A DNA stretch of 64,000 nt from Nansenia antarctica. Its lineage: Eukaryota > Chordata > Actinopteri > Argentiniformes > Microstomatidae. How positions within the stretch are numbered: position 1 is the stretch's first letter; each line of letters starts with the position of its first letter. Location: NCBI GenBank assembly GCA_963989245.1, contig CAXDII010000545.1:113001-177000 (forward strand), read 5' to 3'. The notes under the pieces were generated by a model. It was not told the origin of the DNA. It did no database searches and saw only the letters and a program-made list of their open reading frames with translations. Below, in pieces: positions 1-10,530 of this stretch. Made by a program: the position numbers and the translations under genes.

Positions 1-56
1 TGCAAAAAACAGTCCACTCTAAGAACAGGCCGCTTGGACACTTTCAGAACAGCTCT

Positions 57-102
57 GTTAATGACTGAAAACAGCTCTCGAAGAGATTGTCAAAAGAGAC
101 TC
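57..102 (+). other. Near-invariant core of the monomer (unit 57-102)
   Basis: In unit coordinates this 46-bp stretch runs from just after the variable T56 to just before the variable C103. Over about 238 copies I noticed one change in it (A81G, in the unit at 35082), while flanking sites vary repeatedly. It holds the second AACAGCTCT copy and the CTCT-CGA-AGAG dyad. Constraint by a DNA-binding protein is one explanation; recent homogenisation alone is another. The count was made by eye. Confidence 0.5.
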
Positions 103-122
103 CGAAAACGAAACGTTGATCA

Positions 123-136
123 CTTTTGAGCAAAAG
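123..136 (+). other. 14-bp dyad CTTTTG-AG-CAAAAG
   Basis: A perfect inverted repeat with 6-bp arms and a 2-bp centre, present at unit positions 123-136. It could form a small hairpin or be a site for a dimeric protein. It is intact in nearly all units; exceptions noticed are the unit at 24302 (C131T) and the unit at 42893 (a T to C change in the left arm). In S and T units the adjacent C121T lies just outside the dyad. Confidence 0.6.
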
Positions 137-271
137 GCTGCACACACGCAATTCAAGTTGCTCTGATTGTCATTTAGAGTTACATTATAGGATTATTCAA
201 CAACAAGTCAAAATGTGCTCGTGAAAGGCAGAAAACAACACTTTGATAGTTTGATATAACTTGAGAACGAA

Positions 272-542
272 TGCAAAAAACAGTCCACTCTCAGAACAGG
301 CCGCTTGGACACTTTCAGAACAGCTCTGTTAATGACTGAAAACAGCTCTCGAAGAGATTGTCAAAAGAGACTCCGAAAACGAAACGTTGATCACTTTTGA
401 GCAAAAGGCTGCACACACGTAATTCAAGTTGCTCTGATTGTCATTTAGAGTTACATTATAGGATTATTCAACAACAAGTCAAAATGTGCTCGTGAAAGGC
501 AGAAAACAACACTTTGATAGTTTGATATAACTTGAGAACGAA
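272..542 (+). repeat. Type H monomer (A21C, C149T), reference
   Basis: The H type combines CTCTCAGAAC at unit 21 with CACGTAATT at unit 149. Other H units start at 12157, 18340, 19424, 21863, 22947, 24573 and 27825. The unit at 4067 carries C149T without A21C. None is seen after 28095, so H marks the left half of the window. It is often followed by V or B, and four times (272, 4067, 19424, 22947) by a B unit that begins TAC instead of TGC. Confidence 0.9.
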
Positions 543-813
543 TACAAAAAACAGTCCACTCTAAGAACAGGCCGCTTGGACACTTTCAGAACAGCTCTGT
601 TAATGACTGAAAACAGCTCTCGAAGAGATTGTCAAAAGAGACTCCGAAAACGAAACGTTGATCACTTTTGAGCAAAAGGCTGCACACACGCAATTCAAGT
701 TGCTCTGATTGTCATTTAGAGTTACATTATATGATTATTCAGCAACAAGTCAAAATGTGCTCCAGAAAGGCAGAAAACAAAACTTTGATCGTTTGATATA
801 ACTTGAGAACGAA
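543..813 (+). repeat. Type B monomer, reference
   Basis: B units carry five diagnostic substitutions in the last third: G190T, A200G, G221C, T222A and C239A. Length stays 271 bp. B units start at 543, 814, 1898, 4338, 4609, 5693, 10802, 16985, 19695, 19966, 23218, 28096, 32663, 34278, 46105, 53062, 54949, 56836 and 58723. This copy also has G2A (TAC start) and GATCG in place of GATAG near unit 248, a pair shared only with its counterpart at 4338. B shares A200G and 221-222CA with type C, so the two are related. Confidence 0.93.
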
Positions 814-2439
814 TGCAAAAAACAGTCCACTCTAAGAACAGGCCGCTTGGACACTTTCAGAACAGCTCTGTTAATGACTGAAAACAGCTCTCGAAGAGAT
901 TGTCAAAAGAGACTCCGAAAACGAAACGTTGATCACTTTTGAGCAAAAGGCTGCACACACGCAATTCAAGTTGCTCTGATTGTCATTTAGAGTTACATTA
1001 TATGATTATTCAGCAACAAGTCAAAATGTGCTCCAGAAAGGCAGAAAACAAAACTTTGATAGTTTGATATAACTTGAGAACGAATGCAAAAAACAGTCCA
1101 CTCTAAGAACAGGCCGCTTGGACACTTTCAGAACAGCTCTGTTAATGACTGAAAACAGCTCTCGAAGAGATTGTCAAAAGAGACTCCGAAAACGAAACGT
1201 TGATCACTTTTGAGCAAAAGGCTGCACACACGCAATTCAAGTTGCTCTGATTGTCATTTAGAGTTACATTATAGGATTATTCAACAACAAGTCAAAATGT
1301 GCTCGTGAAAGGCAGAAAACAACACTTTGATAGTTTGATATAACTTGAGAACGAATGCAAAAAACAGTCCACTCTAAGAACAGGCCGCTTGGACACTTTC
1401 AGAACAGCTCTGTTAATGACTGAAAACAGCTCTCGAAGAGATTGTCAAAAGAGACTCCGAAAACGAAACGTTGATCACTTTTGAGCAAAAGGCTGCACAC
1501 ACGCAATTCAAGTTGCTCTGATTGTCATTTAGAGTTACATTATAGGATTATTCAACAACAAGTCAAAATGTGCTCGTGAAAGGCAGAAAACAACACTTTG
1601 ATAGTTTGATATAACTTGAGAACGAATGCAAAAAACAGTCCACTCTAAGAACAGGCCGCTTGGACACTTTCAGAACAGCTCTGTTAATGACTGAAAACAG
1701 CTCTCGAAGAGATTGTCAAAAGAGACTCCGAAAACGAAACGTTGATCACTTTTGAGCAAAAGGCTGCACACACGCAATTCAAGTTGCTCTGATTGTCATT
1801 TAGAGTTACATTATAGGATTATTCAACAACAAGTCAAAATGTGCTCGTGAAAGGCAGAAAACAACACTTTGATAGTTTGATATAACTTGAGAACGAATGC
1901 AAAAAACAGTCCACTCTAAGAACAGGCCGCTTGGACACTTTCAGAACAGCTCTGTTAATGACTGAAAACAGCTCTCGAAGAGATTGTCAAAAGAGACTCC
2001 GAAAACGAAACGTTGATCACTTTTGAGCAAAAGGCTGCACACACGCAATTCAAGTTGCTCTGATTGTCATTTAGAGTTACATTATATGATTATTCAGCAA
2101 CAAGTCAAAATGTGCTCCAGAAAGGCAGAAAACAAAACTTTGATAGTTTGATATAACTTGAGAACGAATGCAAAAAACAGTCCACTCTAAGAACAGGCCG
2201 CTTGGACACTTTCAGAACAGCTCTGTTAATGACTGAAAACAGCTCTCGAAGAGATTGTCAAAAGAGACTCCGAAAACGAAACGTTGATCACTTTTGAGCA
2301 AAAGGCTGCACACACGCAATTCAAGTTGCTCTGATTGTCATTTAGAGTTACATTATAGGATTATTCAACAACAAGTCAAAATGTGCTCGTGAAAGGCAGA
2401 AAACAACACTTTGATAGTTTGATATAACTTGAGAACGAA

Positions 2440-2710
2440 TGCAAAAAACAGTCCACTCTAAGAACAGGCCGCTTGGACACTTTCAGAACAGCTCTGTTAA
2501 TGACTGAAAACAGCTCTCGAAGAGATTGTCAAAAGAGACTCTGAAAACGAAACGTTGATCACTTTTGAGCAAAAGGCTGCACACACGCAATTCAAGTTGC
2601 TCTGATTGTCATTTAGAGTTACATTATAGGATTATTCAACAACAAGTCAAAATGTGCTCGTGAAAGGCAGAAAACAACACTTTGATAGTTTGATATAACT
2701 TGAGAACGAA
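2440..2710 (+). repeat. Type L monomer (C103T only), reference
   Basis: L units are type A with ACTCTGAAAA in place of ACTCCGAAAA. Starts: 2440, 6235, 11615, 17798, 20779, 21321, 24031, 27283, 28638, 39138 and 61423. The change is C to T at a CpG, the direction expected for deamination of methyl-cytosine, although a single ancestral event then copied is equally possible. Confidence 0.88.
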
Positions 2711-3794
2711 TGCAAAAAACAGTCCACTCTAAGAACAGGCCGCTTGGACACTTTCAGAACAGCTCTGTTAATGACTGAAAACAGCTCTCGAAGAGATTGT
2801 CAAAAGAGACTCCGAAAACGAAACGTTGATCACTTTTGAGCAAAAGGCTGCACACACGCAATTCAAGTTGCTCTGATTGTCATTTAGAGTTACATTATAG
2901 GATTATTCAACAACAAGTCAAAATGTGCTCGTGAAAGGTAGAAAACAACACTTTGATAGTTTGATATAACTTGAGAACGAATGCAAAAAACAGTCCACTC
3001 TAAGAACAGGCCGCTTGGACACTTTCAGAACAGCTGTGTTAATGACTGAAAACAGCTCTCGAAGAGATTGTCAAAAGAGACTCCGAAAACGAAACGTTGA
3101 TCACTTTTGAGCAAAAGGCTGCACACACGCAATTCAAGTTGCTCTGATTGTCATTTAGAGTTACATTATAGGATTATTCAACAACAAGTCAAAATGTGCT
3201 CGTGAAAGGCAGAAAACAACACTTTGATAGTTTGATATAACTTGAGAACGAATGCAAAAAACAGTCCACTCTAAGAACAGGCCGCTTGGACACTTTCAGA
3301 ACAGCTCTGTTAATGACTGAAAACAGCTCTCGAAGAGATTGTCAAAAGAGACTCCGAAAACGAAACGTTGATCACTTTTGAGCAAAAGGCTGCACACACG
3401 CAATTCAAGTTGCTCTGATTGTCATTTAGAGTTACATTATAGGATTATTCAACAACAAGTCAAAATGTGCTCGTGAAAGGCAGAAAACAACACTTTGATA
3501 GTTTGATATAACTTGAGAACGAATGCAAAAAACAGTCCACTCTAAGAACAGGCCGCTTGGACACTTTCAGAACAGCTCTGTTAATGACTGAAAACAGCTC
3601 TCGAAGAGATTGTCAAAAGAGACTCCGAAAACGAAACGTTGATCACTTTTGAGCAAAAGGCTGCACACACGCAATTCAAGTTGCTCTGATTGTCATTTAG
3701 AGTTACATTATAGGATTATTCAACAACAAGTCAAAATGTGCTCGTGAAAGGCAGAAAACAACACTTTGATAGTTTGATATAACTTGAGAACGAA

Positions 3795-4066
3795 TGCAAA
3801 AAACAGTCCACTCTAAGAACAGGCCGCTTGGACACTTTCAGAACAGCTCTGTTAATGACTGAAAACAGCTCTCGAAGAGATTGTCAAAAGAGACTCCGAA
3901 AAAGAAACGTTGATCACTTTTGAGCAAAAGGCTGCACACACGCAATTCAAGTTGCTCTGATTGTCATTTAGAGTTACATTATAGGATTATTCAACAACAA
4001 GTCAAAATGTGCTCGTGAAAGGCAGAAAACAACACTTTGATAGTTTGATATATAATTGAGAACGAA
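3795..4066 (+). repeat. Type E monomer (TATATAATT tail), reference
   Basis: E units end GATATATAATTGAG instead of GATATAACTTGAG, one base longer (272 bp). Starts: 3795, 9186, 12699, 15640, 29722, 34549, 36979, 38595, 39941, 42089, 43164, 46376, 47450, 50121, 53333, 55220, 57107, 58994, 60881 and 62769. This copy also has C109A, shared with units at 7590 and 12699. The next unit nearly always has T56A (CAGCTCAGTT), a linkage across the unit boundary. The TATA-like string is probably not a promoter: nothing lies downstream but repeats. Confidence 0.92.
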
Positions 4067-4337
4067 TGCAAAAAACAGTCCACTCTAAGAACAGGCCGCT
4101 TGGACACTTTCAGAACAGCTCAGTTAATGACTGAAAACAGCTCTCGAAGAGATTGTCAAAAGAGACTCCGAAAACGAAACGTTGATCACTTTTGAGCAAA
4201 AGGCTGCACACACGTAATTCAAGTTGCTCTGATTGTCATTTAGAGTTACATTATAGGATTATTCAACAACAAGTCAAAATGTGCTCGTGAAAGGCAGAAA
4301 ACAACACTTTGATAGTTTGATATAACTTGAGAACGAA
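4067..4337 (+). repeat. Recombinant monomer at the junction of the two 14-unit copies
   Basis: This unit follows an E tail and has T56A, as expected after E, but then C149T, the mark of type H, and a canonical tail. It lacks A21C. It therefore looks like a crossover or conversion product, with its left part from a post-E unit and its right part from an H unit, switching between positions 56 and 149. Confidence 0.8.
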
Positions 4338-7300
4338 TACAAAAAACAGTCCACTCTAAGAACAGGCCGCTTGGACACTTTCAGAACAGCTCTGTTAATG
4401 ACTGAAAACAGCTCTCGAAGAGATTGTCAAAAGAGACTCCGAAAACGAAACGTTGATCACTTTTGAGCAAAAGGCTGCACACACGCAATTCAAGTTGCTC
4501 TGATTGTCATTTAGAGTTACATTATATGATTATTCAGCAACAAGTCAAAATGTGCTCCAGAAAGGCAGAAAACAAAACTTTGATCGTTTGATATAACTTG
4601 AGAACGAATGCAAAAAACAGTCCACTCTAAGAACAGGCCGCTTGGACACTTTCAGAACAGCTCTGTTAATGACTGAAAACAGCTCTCGAAGAGATTGTCA
4701 AAAGAGACTCCGAAAACGAAACGTTGATCACTTTTGAGCAAAAGGCTGCACACACGCAATTCAAGTTGCTCTGATTGTCATTTAGAGTTACATTATATGA
4801 TTATTCAGCAACAAGTCAAAATGTGCTCCAGAAAGGCAGAAAACAAAACTTTGATAGTTTGATATAACTTGAGAACGAATGCAAAAAACAGTCCACTCTA
4901 AGAACAGGCCGCTTGGACACTTTCAGAACAGCTCTGTTAATGACTGAAAACAGCTCTCGAAGAGATTGTCAAAAGAGACTCCGAAAACGAAACGTTGATC
5001 ACTTTTGAGCAAAAGGCTGCACACACGCAATTCAAGTTGCTCTGATTGTCATTTAGAGTTACATTATAGGATTATTCAACAACAAGTCAAAATGTGCTCG
5101 TGAAAGGCAGAAAACAACACTTTGATAGTTTGATATAACTTGAGAACGAATGCAAAAAACAGTCCACTCTAAGAACAGGCCGCTTGGACACTTTCAGAAC
5201 AGCTCTGTTAATGACTGAAAACAGCTCTCGAAGAGATTGTCAAAAGAGACTCCGAAAACGAAACGTTGATCACTTTTGAGCAAAAGGCTGCACACACGCA
5301 ATTCAAGTTGCTCTGATTGTCATTTAGAGTTACATTATAGGATTATTCAACAACAAGTCAAAATGTGCTCGTGAAAGGCAGAAAACAACACTTTGATAGT
5401 TTGATATAACTTGAGAACGAATGCAAAAAACAGTCCACTCTAAGAACAGGCCGCTTGGACACTTTCAGAACAGCTCTGTTAATGACTGAAAACAGCTCTC
5501 GAAGAGATTGTCAAAAGAGACTCCGAAAACGAAACGTTGATCACTTTTGAGCAAAAGGCTGCACACACGCAATTCAAGTTGCTCTGATTGTCATTTAGAG
5601 TTACATTATAGGATTATTCAACAACAAGTCAAAATGTGCTCGTGAAAGGCAGAAAACAACACTTTGATAGTTTGATATAACTTGAGAACGAATGCAAAAA
5701 ACAGTCCACTCTAAGAACAGGCCGCTTGGACACTTTCAGAACAGCTCTGTTAATGACTGAAAACAGCTCTCGAAGAGATTGTCAAAAGAGACTCCGAAAA
5801 CGAAACGTTGATCACTTTTGAGCAAAAGGCTGCACACACGCAATTCAAGTTGCTCTGATTGTCATTTAGAGTTACATTATATGATTATTCAGCAACAAGT
5901 CAAAATGTGCTCCAGAAAGGCAGAAAACAAAACTTTGATAGTTTGATATAACTTGAGAACGAATGCAAAAAACAGTCCACTCTAAGAACAGGCCGCTTGG
6001 ACACTTTCAGAACAGCTCTGTTAATGACTGAAAACAGCTCTCGAAGAGATTGTCAAAAGAGACTCCGAAAACGAAACGTTGATCACTTTTGAGCAAAAGG
6101 CTGCACACACGCAATTCAAGTTGCTCTGATTGTCATTTAGAGTTACATTATAGGATTATTCAACAACAAGTCAAAATGTGCTCGTGAAAGGCAGAAAACA
6201 ACACTTTGATAGTTTGATATAACTTGAGAACGAATGCAAAAAACAGTCCACTCTAAGAACAGGCCGCTTGGACACTTTCAGAACAGCTCTGTTAATGACT
6301 GAAAACAGCTCTCGAAGAGATTGTCAAAAGAGACTCTGAAAACGAAACGTTGATCACTTTTGAGCAAAAGGCTGCACACACGCAATTCAAGTTGCTCTGA
6401 TTGTCATTTAGAGTTACATTATAGGATTATTCAACAACAAGTCAAAATGTGCTCGTGAAAGGCAGAAAACAACACTTTGATAGTTTGATATAACTTGAGA
6501 ACGAATGCAAAAAACAGTCCACTCTAAGAACAGGCCGCTTGGACACTTTCAGAACAGCTCTGTTAATGACTGAAAACAGCTCTCGAAGAGATTGTCAAAA
6601 GAGACTCCGAAAACGAAACGTTGATCACTTTTGAGCAAAAGGCTGCACACACGCAATTCAAGTTGCTCTGATTGTCATTTAGAGTTACATTATAGGATTA
6701 TTCAACAACAAGTCAAAATGTGCTCGTGAAAGGTAGAAAACAACACTTTGATAGTTTGATATAACTTGAGAACGAATGCAAAAAACAGTCCACTCTAAGA
6801 ACAGGCCGCTTGGACACTTTCAGAACAGCTGTGTTAATGACTGAAAACAGCTCTCGAAGAGATTGTCAAAAGAGACTCCGAAAACGAAACGTTGATCACT
6901 TTTGAGCAAAAGGCTGCACACACGCAATTCAAGTTGCTCTGATTGTCATTTAGAGTTACATTATAGGATTATTCAACAACAAGTCAAAATGTGCTCGTGA
7001 AAGGCAGAAAACAACACTTTGATAGTTTGATATAACTTGAGAACGAATGCAAAAAACAGTCCACTCTAAGAACAGGCCGCTTGGACACTTTCAGAACAGC
7101 TCTGTTAATGACTGAAAACAGCTCTCGAAGAGATTGTCAAAAGAGACTCCGAAAACGAAACGTTGATCACTTTTGAGCAAAAGGCTGCACACACGCAATT
7201 CAAGTTGCTCTGATTGTCATTTAGAGTTACATTATAGGATTATTCAACAACAAGTCAAAATGTGCTCGTGAAAGGCAGAAAACAACACTTTGATAGTTTG

Positions 7301-7860
7301 ATATAACTTGAGAACGAATGCAAAAAACAGTCCACTCTAAGAACAGGCCGCTTGGACACTTTCAGAACAGCTCTGTTAATGACTGAAAACAGCTCTCGAA
7401 GAGATTGTCAAAAGAGACTCCGAAAACGAAACGTTGATCACTTTTGAGCAAAAGGCTGCACACACGCAATTCAAGTTGCTCTGATTGTCATTTAGAGTTA
7501 CATTATAGGATTATTCAACAACAAGTCAAAATGTGCTCGTGAAAGGCAGAAAACAACACTTTGATAGTTTGATATAACTTGAGAACGAATGCAAAAAACA
7601 GTCCACTCTAAGAACAGGCCGCTTGGACACTTTCAGAACAGCTCTGTTAATGACTGAAAACAGCTCTCGAAGAGATTGTCAAAAGAGACTCCGAAAAAGA
7701 AACGTTGATCACTTTTGAGCAAAAGGCTGCACACACGCAATTCAAGTTGCTCTGATTGTCATTTAGAGTTACATTATAGGATTATTCAACAACAAGTCAA
7801 AATGTGCTCGTGAAAGGCAGAAAACAACACTTTGATAGTTTGATATAAATTGAGAACGAA
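4338..7860 (+). repeat. 14-unit higher-order repeat, copy 2
   Basis: Order of types: B B A A A B A L A A A A A, with the same private markers as copy 1: TAC and GATCG at 4338, AAAGGTAG in the unit at 6506, C55G in the unit at 6777 and C109A in the unit at 7590. The last unit ends TATAAATT rather than TATATAATT, so homology with copy 1 stops between positions 109 and about 256 of that unit. Confidence 0.93.
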
Positions 7861-8112
7861 TGCAAAAAACAGTCCACTCTAAGAACAGGCCGCTTGGACA
7901 CTTTCAGAACAGCTCTGTTAATGACTGAAAACAGCTCTCGAAGAGATTGTCAAAAGAGACTCCGAAAACGAAACGTTGATCACTTTTGAGCAAAAGGCTG
8001 CACACACGCAATTCAAGTTGCTCTGATTGTCATTTAGAGTTACATTATAGGATTATGCTCGTGAAAGGCAGAAAACAACACTTTGATAGTTTGATATATA
8101 ATTGAGAACGAA
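7861..8112 (+). repeat. Type D monomer (20-bp internal deletion), copy 1
   Basis: The unit reads GGATTATGCTCGTG where the canonical form has 20 more bases (about 197-216), and it ends with the E tail, giving 252 bp. It is followed by a C unit. Little homology flanks the gap, so the loss probably happened once and was then copied. Confidence 0.93.
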
Positions 8113-8373
8113 TGCAAAAAACAGTCCACTCTAAGAACAGGCCGCTTGGACACTTTCAGAACAGCTCAGTTAATGACTGAAAACAGCTCTCGAAGAGATT
8201 GTCAAAAGAGACTCCGAAAACGAAACGTTGATCACTTTTGAGCAAAAGGCTGCACACACGCAATTCAAGTTGCTCTGATTGTCATTTAGAGTTACATTAT
8301 AGGAGCATTCAGCAACAAGTCAAAATGTGCTCCAGAAAAGCAGAAAACAACACTGATAGAACTTGAGAACGAA
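8113..8373 (+). repeat. Type C monomer (261 bp), reference
   Basis: C units have GGAGCATTCAGC in place of GGATTATTCAAC (T193G, T194C, A200G), 221-222CA, AAAAGCAG in place of AAAGGCAG, and a net 10-bp loss between 241 and 260 that leaves CACTGATAGAACTTGAG. The 25 units of 261 bp start at 8113, 9458, 12971, 14567, 15912, 29994, 31319, 32934, 34821, 37251, 39409, 40213, 41828, 42632, 43436, 44761, 46648, 47722, 49589, 50393, 51718, 53605, 55492, 57379 and 59266. Five (32934, 39409, 41828, 42632, 49589) have T56 and follow a non-E unit; the other 20 have A56. Units at 61965 and 63041 are related intermediates. Every C unit is followed by a unit with A21C. Confidence 0.94.
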
Positions 8374-8643
8374 TGCAAAAACAGTCCACTCTCAGAACAG
8401 GCCGCTTGGACACTTTCAGAACAGCTCTGTTAATGACTGAAAACAGCTCTCGAAGAGATTGTCAAAAGAGACTCTGAAAACGAAACGTTGATTACTTTTG
8501 AGCAAAAGGCTGCACACACGCAATTCAAGTTGCTCTGATTGTCATTTAGAGTTACATTATAGGATTATTCAACAACAAGTCAAAATGTGCTCGTGAAAGG
8601 CAGAAAACAACACTTTGATAGTTTGATATAACTTGAGAACGAA
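8374..8643 (+). repeat. Type S monomer (A5 run, 270 bp), reference
   Basis: S units have five rather than six A at 4-9, A21C, C103T and C121T; position 181 is T in some and A in others. Starts: 8374, 9719, 13232, 14828, 16173, 30255, 31580, 33195, 37512, 40474, 43697, 45022, 46909, 47983, 50654, 51979, 53866, 55753, 57640, 59527 and 63308. All directly follow a C-type unit, so C-S behaves as a dimer. C103T abolishes a CpG and completes the small palindrome AGAG-A-CTCT. Confidence 0.93.
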
Positions 8644-9988
8644 TGCAAAAAACAGTCCACTCTAAGAACAGGCCGCTTGGACACTTTCAGAACAGCTCTG
8701 TTAATGACTGAAAACAGCTCTCGAAGAGATTGTCAAAAGAGACTCCGAAAACGAAACGTTGATCACTTTTGAGCAAAAGGCTGCACACACGCAATTCAAG
8801 TTGCTCTGATTGTCATTTAGAGTTACATTATAGGATTATTCAACAACAAGTCAAAATGTGCTCGTGAAAGGCAGAAAACAACACTTTGATAGTTTGATAT
8901 AACTTGAGAACGAATGCAAAAAACAGTCCACTCTAAGAACAGGCCGCTTGGACACTTTCAGAACAGCTCTGTTAATGACTGAAAACAGCTCTCGAAGAGA
9001 TTGTCAAAAGAGACTCCGAAAACGAAACGTTGATCACTTTTGAGCAAAAGGCTGCACACACGCAATTCAAGTTGCTCTGATTGTCATTTAGAGTTACATT
9101 ATAGGATTATTCAACAACAAGTCAAAATGTGCTCGTGAAAGGCAGAAAACAACACTTTGATAGTTTGATATAACTTGAGAACGAATGCAAAAAACAGTCC
9201 ACTCTAAGAACAGGCCGCTTGGACACTTTCAGAACAGCTCTGTTAATGACTGAAAACAGCTCTCGAAGAGATTGTCAAAAGAGACTCCGAAAACGAAACG
9301 TTGATCACTTTTGAGCAAAAGGCTGCACACACGCAATTCAAGTTGCTCTGATTGTCATTTAGAGTTACATTATAGGATTATTCAACAACAAGTCAAAATG
9401 TGCTCGTGAAAGGCAGAAAACAACACTTTGATAGTTTGATATATAATTGAGAACGAATGCAAAAAACAGTCCACTCTAAGAACAGGCCGCTTGGACACTT
9501 TCAGAACAGCTCAGTTAATGACTGAAAACAGCTCTCGAAGAGATTGTCAAAAGAGACTCCGAAAACGAAACGTTGATCACTTTTGAGCAAAAGGCTGCAC
9601 ACACGCAATTCAAGTTGCTCTGATTGTCATTTAGAGTTACATTATAGGAGCATTCAGCAACAAGTCAAAATGTGCTCCAGAAAAGCAGAAAACAACACTG
9701 ATAGAACTTGAGAACGAATGCAAAAACAGTCCACTCTCAGAACAGGCCGCTTGGACACTTTCAGAACAGCTCTGTTAATGACTGAAAACAGCTCTCGAAG
9801 AGATTGTCAAAAGAGACTCTGAAAACGAAACGTTGATTACTTTTGAGCAAAAGGCTGCACACACGCAATTCAAGTTGCTCTGATTGTCATTTAGAGTAAC
9901 ATTATAGGATTATTCAACAACAAGTCAAAATGTGCTCGTGAAAGGCAGAAAACAACACTTTGATAGTTTGATATAACTTGAGAACGAA

Positions 9989-10259
9989 TGCAAAAAACAG
10001 TCCACTCTAAGAACAGGCCGCTTGGACACTTTCAGAACAGCTCTGTTAATGACTGAAAACAGCTCTCGAAGAGATTGTCAAAAGAGACTCTGAAAACGAA
10101 ACGTTGATTACTTTTGAGCAAAAGGCTGCACACACGCAATTCAAGTTGCTCTGATTGTCATTTAGAGTAACATTATAGGATTATTCAACAACAAGTCAAA
10201 ATGTGCTCGTGAAAGGCAGAAAACAACACTTTGATAGTTTGATATAAATTGAGAACGAA
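9989..10259 (+). repeat. Type T monomer (C103T, C121T, T181A), reference
   Basis: T units carry C103T, C121T and T181A with the normal A6 run and A21; most also end TATAAATT (C260A). Starts: 9989, 13502, 14044, 30525, 35353, 40744, 43967, 48253 and 50924 with C260A; 37782, 59797 and 63578 with the normal tail. T normally follows S and precedes V, giving the run C-S-T-V. Confidence 0.9.
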
Positions 10260-10530
10260 TGCAAAAAACAGTCCACTCTAAGAACAGGCCGCTTGGACAC
10301 TTTCAGAACAGCTCTGTTAATGACTGAAAACAGCTCTCGAAGAGATTGTCAAAAGAGACTCCGAAAACGACACGTTGATCACTTTTGAGCAAAAGGCTGC
10401 ACACACGCAATTCAAGTTGCTCTGATTGTCATTTAGAGTAACATTATAGGATTATTCAACAACAAGTCAAAATGTGCTCGTGAAAGGCAGAAAACAACAC
10501 TTTGATAGTTTGATATAACTTGAGAACGAA
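10260..10530 (+). repeat. Type V monomer (T181A), reference
   Basis: V units differ from type A mainly by T181A (GAGTAACA). Starts: 10260, 13773, 16443, 18611, 22134, 24844, 30796, 35624, 38053, 41015, 44238, 48524, 51195, 60068 and 60610. This copy and the one at 16443 share the rare A112C (CGACACG), marking them as duplicates; the one at 13773 has T162G. Confidence 0.88.

Larger units (their letters stand above)
1..271 (+). repeat. Canonical monomer (type A), reference copy
   Basis: First complete unit, used as the coordinate reference. Composition is 100 A, 66 T, 53 C, 52 G (38.7% GC), a clear A over T excess on this strand. It has 8 CpG sites against about 10 expected. Visible internal structure: an A6 run at 4-9; a direct repeat AACAGCTCT at 48-56 and 70-78; a dyad CTCT-CGA-AGAG at 75-85; a dyad CTTTTG-AG-CAAAAG at 123-136; and a CACACAC run at 141-147. 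Substitutions that separate the types cluster in the last third (181-260). Type A is the commonest class, found in every domain. Confidence 0.95.
1..542 (+). repeat. Two units before the first 14-unit repeat (A, H)
   Basis: Unit 1 is canonical; unit 2 (272) is type H. Homology with the later copy at 4067 starts inside unit 2, between unit positions 56 and 149, because only the C149T change is shared. Confidence 0.9.
543..4066 (+). repeat. 14-unit higher-order repeat, copy 1 (13 units shown)
   Basis: Order of types from 543: B B A A A B A L A A A A E. Private markers that recur 3795 bp downstream are the TAC start and GATCG in the first B, AAAGGTAG in the unit at 2711, CAGCTGTGTT (C55G) in the unit at 2982 and C109A in the unit at 3795. 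With part of the unit at 272 this makes a repeat of about 13.5 units with an offset of 14 units (3795 bp). The last unit has an E tail that copy 2 lacks. Confidence 0.93.

Noticed and set aside
61..129. Short ATG-started frame of 22 codons recurring in each unit
   Set aside because: It ends at TGA at unit 127-129, has no extension and is repeated in a noncoding satellite. The longest open stretches in the canonical unit are about 46 codons on the + strand and 51 on the - strand, and a 271-bp period shifts frame at each unit.
1..271. CENP-B box in the monomer
   Set aside because: I looked for TTCG followed by the A and CGGG positions of the consensus on both strands; TTCG occurs on the - strand, but the remaining required bases do not follow.
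4047..4058. TATATAAT in E and D tails as a promoter
   Set aside because: It is a local A/T variant of TATAACTT; no gene or initiator context follows, only more satellite.
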